From: MWEH01 sp035409945
GTDB taxonomy: Bacteria > Bacillota > Clostridia > Christensenellales > DTU072
Length of the DNA: 12,886 bases
Direction of reading: 5' to 3'
Assembly: GCA_035409945.1 (NCBI GenBank)
Contig: DAONQC010000020.1
Location: forward strand, 1-12,886
Part shown: positions 6,563 to 12,886 of the stretch, piece by piece
How the letters are laid out: each line of letters starts with the position of its first letter
Position numbering within the stretch: position 1 is the stretch's first letter
The notes under the pieces: model-generated
What the model saw: only the letters and a program-made list of their open reading frames with translations
Told to the model about the DNA's origin: nothing
The model's database searches: none
Program-made: the position numbers and the translations under genes

Positions 6563-7846
6563 ATGAATTATTTAAAAAGAATCATTGATGACGAACTGCA
6601 ACTACGCCTAGATTCTATTGGCGCAACTCTTATTGTTGGTCCAAAGTGGTGTGGAAAAACTACTACAGCAAAACAAAAAGCTAAAAGTGTTTTGTATCTT
6701 AATGATCCCGACATGCGAGATGCGTATTTGGCAACAGCTGATACAAAACCTTCTAATCTCCTAGAAGGAGAGACGCCGCGACTAATTGATGAATGGCAGG
6801 AAGCTCCTAAACTATGGGACGCGATTAGAGTCTCTGTTGATAGAATAGGAAAACCAGGACTATATATTTTAACTGGTTCTACATCTGTAAAAAAAGATAA
6901 TATCATCCACACTGGTATAGGTCGTATTTCTAGGCTTAAAATGTATCCTATGAGCTTATTTGAATCAGGAGAATCAAATGGTTCTATTTCTCTTTCTAAA
7001 CTATTTTCAGAGCCCTCTTGCGACATAGGAGCAACTACCAATTTAGATATTAACCAACTAATTTTTGCCGCTTGTAGAGGTGGTTGGCCATCATCTCTAA
7101 ATTTACCATCTCCAAACTCACAATTGTTTGTAGCAAAGGACTATCTTAATAATATTTGTGATAATGACATTTCAACGGTCGACAACATTTTGAGAAGTCC
7201 CTCAAAAACACGTCTTCTCTTGCAATCATATGCAAGAAATATATCAACACCAGCAACAAATAGCAACATATTAAAAGATATCAATGCTAATGAAGAAATG
7301 GGACTAACTTCTTTTTATGAATATATTGAGGCGTTAAAGCGCTTGTTTGTTGTAGAAGACATTAATGCGTGGAATCCAAACATCCGATCTAAAACATCTA
7401 TCCGCGCATCTAATAAACGAGGATTTGTGGATCCCTCTATTGCAGTGGCTGCACTAGGTCTATCTCCTGAATATTTTCAAACTGACTTAAAAACATTTGG
7501 GTTTGTTTTTGAGTGTCTATGTATACGCGATTTGAAAATATATTCAAACTCACAAGGAGGAACAATTTCATATTATAGAGACAGATATGGGCTGGAAGCA
7601 GATGTGGTGCTTCACTTAAATGACGGAAGATACGCTTTGATAGAAATTAAATTAGGTAGTAAAGAAATCGAAGAAGGCGCAAAACATCTTCTAGGACTAA
7701 AAAACCTTATTATTCAAAACAATTCATTAAACCCAGAAACAAAAATGCCAGAACCAACTCTATTAATTGTACTTACTGGCGGTCCTGTAGCATACAAACG
7801 TAAGGACGGTGTTTTTGTAATCCCTATTGGTTGTCTGCGAAATTAA
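6563..7846 (+). CDS. ATP-binding protein, AAA_14 plus DUF4143 (PD-(D/E)XK-like) domains
   Basis: The 427-residue protein starts at ATG 6563, three bases after GAGGTG; the frame is open back to an ATG at 6416, but that extension only translates the 23-bp repeats and the promoter. The N-terminal P-loop domain has Walker A GPKWCGKT (26-33), Walker B RLIDEWQ (73-79, acidic D76/E77), a sensor-like LTGST (103-107) and the family-typical RLKMYPMSLFESG segment. The C-terminal DUF4143 region ends in a nuclease-like core, LEADVVL (E345, D347) and IEIKLG (E361, K363), as in PD-(D/E)XK folds. Length is normal for the family. These ATPases are common, often present in many copies, and of unproven function, with roles in DNA handling or defence suggested. 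It is probably a single-gene unit. I found no clear terminator after the stop. Family assignment is sure; biological role is not. Confidence 0.9.
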   Translation: MNYLKRIIDDELQLRLDSIGATLIVGPKWCGKTTTAKQKAKSVLYLNDPDMRDAYLATADTKPSNLLEGETPRLIDEWQEAPKLWDAIRVSVDRIGKPGLYILTGSTSVKKDNIIHTGIGRISRLKMYPMSLFESGESNGSISLSKLFSEPSCDIGATTNLDINQLIFAACRGGWPSSLNLPSPNSQLFVAKDYLNNICDNDISTVDNILRSPSKTRLLLQSYARNISTPATNSNILKDINANEEMGLTSFYEYIEALKRLFVVEDINAWNPNIRSKTSIRASNKRGFVDPSIAVAALGLSPEYFQTDLKTFGFVFECLCIRDLKIYSNSQGGTISYYRDRYGLEADVVLHLNDGRYALIEIKLGSKEIEEGAKHLLGLKNLIIQNNSLNPETKMPEPTLLIVLTGGPVAYKRKDGVFVIPIGCLRN

Positions 7847-7930
7847 CGTATTCTTAAATCAACATTGTGCTACATAACAGTGATTCCTAGCTTTTCTAGC
7901 AATTCTTATATAGAGTTACCTAAAATGTTA

Positions 7931-8022
7931 AGTTGCGCTTAGTTTGAGAATTTTTTGTGCTTGAGCTTCTTACTGTTGCACTTTCTAGTTGCACTTACTA
8001 TAACAACCGACTTAAAGTGCAA
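7931..8022. promoter_or_regulatory. Cluster of TTGCACTT-type boxes
   Basis: A 13-bp direct tandem repeat, GTTGCACTTTCTA (7975-7987) and GTTGCACTTACTA (7988-8000), is followed by the inverted box AAGTGCAA (8015-8022). A related AGTTGCGCTTA lies upstream (7931-7941). The cluster ends 25 bases before the -35 of the promoter at 8048, as expected for regulator sites. Confidence 0.45.
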
Positions 8023-8047
8023 AAAATGTCGTAATTTTATCTTAAAA

Positions 8048-8076
8048 TTGACAAGTTCGTTGATGTAATATATGGT
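8048..8076 (+). promoter_or_regulatory. Promoter pointing into the assembly gap
   Basis: Perfect -35 TTGACA (8048-8053), 17-bp spacer, and -10 TATGGT (8071-8076). No complete gene follows before the gap. The only candidate start is ATGAAAAAA at 8207, directly against the N run, with a weak GGAA ahead of it. The transcribed gene is probably inside or beyond the gap. Confidence 0.6.
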
Positions 8077-8216
8077 AATTATGTATCAAAGTGAATAAGC
8101 ATAGTGCTTTTCAAGAAAGGAAATGCACAGAAACTCGTATTAATTCAAAAGTCAAAAACATTGTATTATGCCTATATGAAAATAATATGTACTTTGGAAA
8201 AATAAAATGAAAAAAA

Positions 8217-8316
8217 NNNNNNNNNNNNNNNNNNNNNNNNNNNNNNNNNNNNNNNNNNNNNNNNNNNNNNNNNNNNNNNNNNNNNNNNNNNNNNNNNNNN
8301 NNNNNNNNNNNNNNNN
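8217..8316. other. Assembly gap of exactly 100 N
   Basis: The run is exactly 100 N, the usual placeholder for a scaffold gap of unknown length. Distance and content between 8216 and 8317 are therefore unknown, and genes may be missing here. Confidence 0.95.
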
Positions 8317-8342
8317 TGCTTTTTCTTTCCTAATTGTTGCCA

Positions 8343-8389
8343 CAAAAAAACACCATCAAAAGATGCTTTTTGAGCTCTAGTGATGGTGT
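8343..8389 (-). terminator. Rho-independent terminator of the lipoprotein gene
   Basis: Read on the minus strand, the stem is ACACCATCA (8389-8381) and TGATGGTG (8358-8351), followed by seven T (8350-8344). The loop is about 22 bases and contains a small AAAAGCATCTTTT palindrome. The hairpin lies 78 bases after the stop codon. A second short hairpin, AGTTAG-TTTT-CTAACT (8394-8409), lies between them. Confidence 0.8.
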
Positions 8390-8466
8390 AGTGAGTTAGT
8401 TTTCTAACTTGCCATTACAAGCCTTAAGACCTATAATGATAGCTAGTAATAATTTTAAAGTTTTTA

Positions 8467-11205
8467 CTATCCTTTAAATATGTAATAGGTATTAGTTGTG
8501 TCGTCATAAGATATCATTCTAATATTTCTTGCCGTATCTGTTCTCTCTGTTGCAATTGTAATAGTTTCTTTTCCACTTAGAGATTTTTTGCTAGCAGTGT
8601 AGGTAACATAATCAAGCTTATACTCATACTTGTCGCCAATTGTAGTCTTTTTAACAACCGTTCTATAACCTATGTCATATTCCCTTGTCGGAACAAACAT
8701 TTCAATTTTACTACTAACTTTAGACTGTTTAATACCAATCCTAATGCTATCTATACTGGATGCTGGAGCGTTTCTAAATCCTGCGTCTCTTAGAGATTTT
8801 GAAAACTCTACTTTTTTTACTTTGGCTGTTGCTAAAATTGTTTTGAAATTATCGTCGGTTAGAGCACTATCACCAGGATCACGTCTATTTATAACAGACT
8901 TCAAATTAGTAGAGTAACCATCACCATATTCTGCCTTATACACACCAATATCCATACTTATAGTTTTGCCTGTTGAATATTCTAATGTTTTACCAGTGCT
9001 TCTCCTTCTTTTAGATGCATCTAGATTATTATTATAATTTTCTATTACTTTTGAAATGTCTGCAAAGCTGGATTTGTACATTCCTAGCGCACCGTTTTTT
9101 GTTATTTCCATATAACGTAATACTGCTGTCATAGATAAGCAATATGCGGTAGCAGCTGCATTTAAAAACTGCTCTTTAAACGGAATTGTTTGTACGTCCC
9201 ACAAATAGCAACCTTCAACGAGTCCCCAATATGCAAAGAAATATCCATTATTCGTCCCAACACCTTTTGCCTTGAGATTGTCTCCAAAAGTCTTTACTTT
9301 AGCCGCAAAGAAAACCTGGTCGCGTTTTTCAAAATCATTTTTAAATACCTCTTTTGCAGCCTTATATTCTGCATTATTTTGTAACGTTGCAAACTTCTCG
9401 GCTGAAAACTTACCATTTACATAGCATTGTTCCTTTTCCATTTTTAGCATTTTTGCAAGACCTTGTTGGTCGCCATAGGCATTCAGAACATAATAAGTAA
9501 GAGTGTTACACTCATCGTTATAATCATTAAGAATGTTTGTGTAATAAGCATCATTTATCTGTCTTTGCAAAGAATTTGTTGCATCGGTAATCTGTTGTTC
9601 TAGATTATACAGTTGCGCACCAAGTTTACTAACGCTATCATTTATATCTTTTAAAGTCACTTGTGGCTCATTTGGTGCCAGTCCTAAAAAGTTAAGGATA
9701 TGTGGCGTAATTGCAGCACCTATTTGCTCTCCAGCAGCGCTTAAGGCACTTTCCGCCAAATTCTTTAAATACGGAAGTACAAATGCCACAAAACTTTTAT
9801 CATCTTCTATATACGCAGTACTAAACGCACCTTTTGGCTTTGCAGCCACCAACCCAAAACGACTGTTTATCAAAGTTCCGTTCATAGTTACACTACCGGC
9901 TAGTGTTTCTTCATCTGTGTTAATCTTAACAACTAGCATCTTTTCTGATTTAGATGTTAATGTAAAATCATATGCAGTTTCGTCATCTGCTTGCTTTATT
10001 TGAATATCAGTAGCTTTTATATTCTCATAATCAAAGCTTCCATTTATTGCCTTTATATTCAATACATATCCATCAAAGCCTTCATCAGTATAATTGCAAG
10101 AAGCAGCAACTTGAATACCACTTCTAAAACTACCAAATTCGATGGATGCCTTTTCTCCACCAAGATTTACGGCATCTTTCTTAATTTCTAAATCAGAGGC
10201 ACTTAAACTCTCTAGGCATTCTGCACTGTCTTCAACGTTTAAACCAGACTGCAATGTAACAATCATAAAGTTATCGCCTATAACATCCACTCCTACAACA
10301 AAAAAATCTGCGTTCGGTTCATTATTTTTCTTCATTATTGACACATCGGCTTTATTTATAACTGTCAAAAAGTCATCGCTTAAAATAACAGGCACTATTA
10401 CCTTGGTCCCTCCAGCTACTGGAATAAATTGTATTGCAGAACTATCAATTTCAGCAGAAGGTGTAATTATTGAAAAATCCATAAATACATCAAAAGGAGT
10501 ATTTCCTTTTATACCACTTGCTAATAATGTTACTGTTGTGTTGGTAAGAGTTGACACATCCTCTTTAAATGCATCTTCAAAAGTTAGTGAGAAGGTGGTA
10601 TTATTTACTCTTGTTAGCGTATAGTCCTTTTCGTATAAAGCGCCACTAACCTCTATATTTTCCTTAGTCAATGTATCAACTAAAGTGCCTTCTGTAAGAG
10701 CTATTGTAAGCACAATATTATCATTGTAACGGTTAATATCTCCATTTTCGCTTACAAGCCCGTATGAAACAGAGCCTAAGTATATAACGCATTCTAACTT
10801 ACTTCCGTCACTCATTACTGGAACGGTACTATATAACCTCCAGCTATCACCATCAGCAAGATACTCTGTATCTGCAAAAGTAACATCTAGTTCGGTGTCC
10901 GATACTTTTTCTAAATTAAATTCAGCTATATTCCTTACGGAGCTAGTATCGTATGCGTCAACCGCCTCTATTGCAAAATTAGCCTTATCTGCATTTGAAA
11001 AAGCCATTCCTTCTTCTTCAATGTTTACTTTTACAGCATATGTTTTATCCGCTGTTGTATTCGCCATGGCTGTTAAGTATGTAGAAAATTCTTCTACCGT
11101 ATTTTCGCCCGTGTCTTTATCTTTACAAGCCACAAGCGCAATTGAAATACAAAGCGCTAACATAACACACAGTAAAGTTAAATATATTTTTTTAAATTTA
11201 CTCAT
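8467..11205 (-). CDS. Large lipoprotein with beta repeats and a central helical domain
   Basis: The 912-residue protein starts at ATG 11205, five bases after GGAGG (11215-11211); an in-frame ATG 39 bases upstream lacks such a site. Residues 1-26 are a signal peptide ending in the lipobox LVAC, with C27 to be lipidated, so the mature protein is anchored on the outer face of the membrane. Residues about 60-455 are beta-rich and look like four diverged repeats, beginning near 75, 162, 264 and 378. Residues 472-512 are an Ala/Leu-rich hydrophobic helix region and 519-553 a coiled-coil-like stretch (LYNLEQQITDATNSLQRQI). A second apolar helix (FLNAAATAYCLSMTAV) lies at 680-695. Residues 740-912 are again beta-rich and basic. 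It has its own promoter and terminator. I do not recognise a named family. The helical part recalls alpha-helical pore-forming domains, which is only a hypothesis. Confidence 0.9.
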   Translation of the reverse strand: MSKFKKIYLTLLCVMLALCISIALVACKDKDTGENTVEEFSTYLTAMANTTADKTYAVKVNIEEEGMAFSNADKANFAIEAVDAYDTSSVRNIAEFNLEKVSDTELDVTFADTEYLADGDSWRLYSTVPVMSDGSKLECVIYLGSVSYGLVSENGDINRYNDNIVLTIALTEGTLVDTLTKENIEVSGALYEKDYTLTRVNNTTFSLTFEDAFKEDVSTLTNTTVTLLASGIKGNTPFDVFMDFSIITPSAEIDSSAIQFIPVAGGTKVIVPVILSDDFLTVINKADVSIMKKNNEPNADFFVVGVDVIGDNFMIVTLQSGLNVEDSAECLESLSASDLEIKKDAVNLGGEKASIEFGSFRSGIQVAASCNYTDEGFDGYVLNIKAINGSFDYENIKATDIQIKQADDETAYDFTLTSKSEKMLVVKINTDEETLAGSVTMNGTLINSRFGLVAAKPKGAFSTAYIEDDKSFVAFVLPYLKNLAESALSAAGEQIGAAITPHILNFLGLAPNEPQVTLKDINDSVSKLGAQLYNLEQQITDATNSLQRQINDAYYTNILNDYNDECNTLTYYVLNAYGDQQGLAKMLKMEKEQCYVNGKFSAEKFATLQNNAEYKAAKEVFKNDFEKRDQVFFAAKVKTFGDNLKAKGVGTNNGYFFAYWGLVEGCYLWDVQTIPFKEQFLNAAATAYCLSMTAVLRYMEITKNGALGMYKSSFADISKVIENYNNNLDASKRRRSTGKTLEYSTGKTISMDIGVYKAEYGDGYSTNLKSVINRRDPGDSALTDDNFKTILATAKVKKVEFSKSLRDAGFRNAPASSIDSIRIGIKQSKVSSKIEMFVPTREYDIGYRTVVKKTTIGDKYEYKLDYVTYTASKKSLSGKETITIATERTDTARNIRMISYDDTTNTYYIFKG

Positions 11206-11221
11206 TCCATCCTCCGTGTAA

Positions 11222-11265
11222 TAATGTTGCTTAAATTTAACCACAAAAAATGGTTAACAACATTA
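11222..11265 (-). promoter_or_regulatory. Inverted repeat in the leader of the lipoprotein mRNA
   Basis: An inner perfect 7-bp stem TTAACCA/TGGTTAA (11237-11243 and 11251-11257) has a 7-base loop. An outer 8-bp stem TAATGTTG/CAACATTA (11222-11229 and 11258-11265) encloses it, with a 7-base bulge on one side. It ends six bases before the ribosome binding site at 11215. It could be an operator or an RNA structure controlling translation. Confidence 0.5.
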
Positions 11266-11334
11266 ATGCATATGCTTATTTTAAATTCCTTCCGCCTTTT
11301 AAATATACATAAGTATACTCGCGATATTACTAAT

Positions 11335-11363
11335 ATTATAATCTTCGCGCCTTTTTAACACAA
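11335..11363 (-). promoter_or_regulatory. Promoter of the lipoprotein gene
   Basis: On the minus strand, TTGTGT (11363-11358), a 17-bp spacer and a perfect TATAAT (11340-11335). It predicts a leader of about 120 bases that contains the inverted repeat at 11222-11265. Confidence 0.6.
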
Positions 11364-11435
11364 TATCCTACTTATGTTTTTCAGTTTTTAATGAGTTGAA
11401 CTTACTACAACATACAATACTTCTTTTTTCCTTTA

Positions 11436-11698
11436 GCCATGGATTATTAACTGCTTCGAATAAAACAGTCGAATTTTTACCTATTTTATTCGTACAACTT
11501 TTCGGGTCTGTTTGTGCATTGGTTTGCTGTATATTATGTAAATCTATGTTTTTTGAATAAATTTGGCTTATTTCTTCGTTTTTCCGCCATGGATTATCAA
11601 CGGCTTCGAATAAAACAGTCGAATTTTTACCTATTTTATTCGTACGTCTTTTTTGGATTTGATTGTGTATTGCTTTACTTTTTGAATAAACTTGGCTT
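11436..11698. repeat. Diverged 150-bp tandem duplication with a conserved 60-bp block
   Basis: The blocks 11436-11495 and 11586-11645 differ at only two of 60 positions, and 43 bases (11453-11495, 11603-11645) are identical. Each holds a 9-bp inverted repeat CGAATAAAA/TTTTATTCG (11457-11465 with 11484-11492; 11607-11615 with 11634-11642). A second shared segment, TTTTGAATAAA-T/C-TTGGCTT, lies at 11551-11569 and 11680-11698. The sequence between is clearly more diverged. No gene is seen. Confidence 0.8.
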
Positions 11699-11897
11699 GA
11701 TAAGTAAAGATTTGTGAGCTTGCTTTGGAAGATCGGCTAGTAGATTGAAAAATTATTTTCGGTAAAGCTAACAAAATGTTGTGCGTGATTTAAGTGCCAT
11801 TATCTCTTTGTTTTTGTATTTATTTTATTATATCGGATTTTTTTGCAAAATTTTCAAAAATTTGATTTTGAGTGTCCCAAAAACAACTCACCCTCTG
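11699..11897. other. Intergenic stretch upstream of the second AAA+ gene
   Basis: T-rich sequence with no gene, clear hairpin or repeat that I can support, up to the promoter at 11898. Confidence 0.4.
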
Positions 11898-11906
11898 TGC
11901 TATGAT
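11898..11906 (+). promoter_or_regulatory. Extended -10 promoter of the second AAA+ gene
   Basis: TGCTATGAT is an extended -10 element (TGn plus TATGAT) 36 bases before the ATG. There is no recognisable -35 at 17 bp, as is usual for extended -10 promoters. Confidence 0.5.
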
Positions 11907-11941
11907 ATACTCCCAAAGAAAAATATATAGGAGGAACTGAC

Positions 11942-12886
11942 ATGCAATTTTATAAATTTGAAGGAATTATTACAAATAAAAACTGGGCAGAGGACTACAA
12001 TGACAGAGAAAAATCTGATGAAAAAACGAGACAGTTTGCTTTAAATAGCACTACTTTTAACCAAAATCAGAAAAATAAATCATGCTTTTTTGTAGCAGAC
12101 ACCTCTGAGGCAATGATAAGTATCGGAATTATATGCTCGGAGCCTATCGATATCAATAACATGGTTAGTGCTTTTTTATCTAAAATTGGAATTACTATCA
12201 AAAACTCTAACTTAGAAGAAGTAACCTTCGGAACTATTTTGTCACTTCTCCGCTCTGCAAGAGACAAAGGTTCTGTCGATAGTGAGTCCCGAATTCTTGC
12301 TCAGTTTGATTTAAATCAACTAAACGGTAGATTTCGTGTGGATTTTGATTTTGGTGAAAACATGGTAATTGAAGAAAGTAAAGCTGCCGTTTATAAAAAG
12401 GCAAATGGGTTTTTCTCAAACGATTCTCTTATTCCTGAACTAGATCGAATCTATTCGTCCGTATCTCCTAAAAACGCTATTGGACATCCCGTTCATTACT
12501 TTGTACAAACGGATGACCGCGACACTCGAAACGAAACATATCGATTACTTATTCAAGCTCTTTATGCAAATAAGCGAATCCAAAATAAGCGTTACTTTTT
12601 TATAGATGCAGGATCTGAATGGAGCCCGTCTAAATCTCTTTTTAACTCGCTATATAAAGCTAGTGCTGGTGGCACAATTGTTATACGATACCATTCTAAC
12701 GAAAGCCCTGATGACGAAGATGAGTATATGCGTAATGACAGTGATAATATCGAGATGCTGTGTGGGCTAATGAAAGAATATAGAAACAAAGTACTAACTA
12801 TTTTTTGTCTCCCTCGCGAATGTACAAAAACCAAAGGCATATTCTATGAACATCTATTTAATACTAGTTTTGTTGAAATAAAAGAA
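11942..12886 (+). CDS. Second AAA+ protein paralogue, N-terminal 315 residues (cut by right edge)
   Basis: ATG 11942 lies seven bases after a perfect AGGAGG (11929-11934). The frame stays open to the window end. The sequence is homologous to the N-terminal half of the protein at 4066: both begin MQF-F/Y-K and share G-I/L-ITN at the same place. They share LIPELDRIY, GHPVHY, NKRY, GG..VI.Y and NKVLTI.CLPRE in the same order. Over the 61 residues from LIPELDRIY I count 31 identities. Where the first protein has SDTPSTSTKT, this one has TDDRDTRNET, with no lysine, so this N-terminal module cannot be a working P-loop. A CbxX/CfxQ AAA+ module is expected beyond the edge but is not seen. No signal peptide is seen, so it is cytoplasmic. 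Substrate unknown. Confidence 0.85.
   Translation, partial: MQFYKFEGIITNKNWAEDYNDREKSDEKTRQFALNSTTFNQNQKNKSCFFVADTSEAMISIGIICSEPIDINNMVSAFLSKIGITIKNSNLEEVTFGTILSLLRSARDKGSVDSESRILAQFDLNQLNGRFRVDFDFGENMVIEESKAAVYKKANGFFSNDSLIPELDRIYSSVSPKNAIGHPVHYFVQTDDRDTRNETYRLLIQALYANKRIQNKRYFFIDAGSEWSPSKSLFNSLYKASAGGTIVIRYHSNESPDDEDEYMRNDSDNIEMLCGLMKEYRNKVLTIFCLPRECTKTKGIFYEHLFNTSFVEIKE

Noticed and set aside
6568..7041. 157-residue minus-strand frame
   Set aside because: Shadow of the ATPase domain of the DUF4143 gene; no ribosome binding site or independent motif.
10142..10624. 160-residue plus-strand frame
   Set aside because: Shadow inside the lipoprotein gene, which has a lipobox, promoter and terminator on the other strand.

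Overview
The window is about one third G+C by eye. It uses the standard bacterial code with AGGAGG-type ribosome binding sites, and one gene has a Gram-positive-style lipoprotein signal. This suits a low-GC Firmicute, probably an uncultured Clostridia-like gut bacterium; that placement is inference, since no marker gene is present. A run of exactly 100 N (8217-8316) marks a scaffold join, so the left and right halves are linked by the assembly and not by read-through sequence.

Left half. Positions 1-2536 (minus strand, running off the left edge) hold the N-terminal 845 residues of a secreted or membrane-anchored surface protein. It has a signal/anchor segment, a unique region, then at least eight Ig-like domains in a nearly perfect 252-bp (84-residue) register, in two sequence types that mostly alternate. 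A 1.5-kb intergenic region follows, with direct repeats, inverted repeats, an orphan terminator-like hairpin and decayed tandem repeats. On the plus strand, 4066-6156 encodes a 696-residue AAA+ ATPase. Its C-terminal half is a canonical CbxX/CfxQ (SpoVK-like) AAA module, and its N-terminal half is an unfamiliar region ending in what looks like a degenerate second AAA module. A strong terminator follows at 6181-6217. Next is a 427-residue ATP-binding protein of the AAA_14/DUF4143 type (6563-7846), with a near-consensus promoter and a 23-bp tandem repeat array directly upstream of it. After that gene a cluster of TTGCACTT boxes and a good promoter point rightwards into the assembly gap.

Right half. 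Positions 8467-11205 (minus strand) encode a 912-residue lipoprotein with about four diverged beta-rich repeats, a central hydrophobic and helical region, and a beta-rich C-terminus. It has its own promoter, a structured leader and a terminator. A 0.7-kb region with a diverged 150-bp tandem duplication separates it from a second copy of the AAA+ protein (11942-12886, plus strand, cut by the right edge). This copy shares the N-terminal region of the first.

How the genes fit together. Each AAA+ paralogue lies beside a large exported, beta-repeat-rich protein gene transcribed divergently from it, and each intergenic region carries repeats. One arrangement therefore appears twice. The simplest inference is a repeated module pairing a cytoplasmic remodelling ATPase with a cell-surface protein. 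The sequence alone does not show that the pairs work together.
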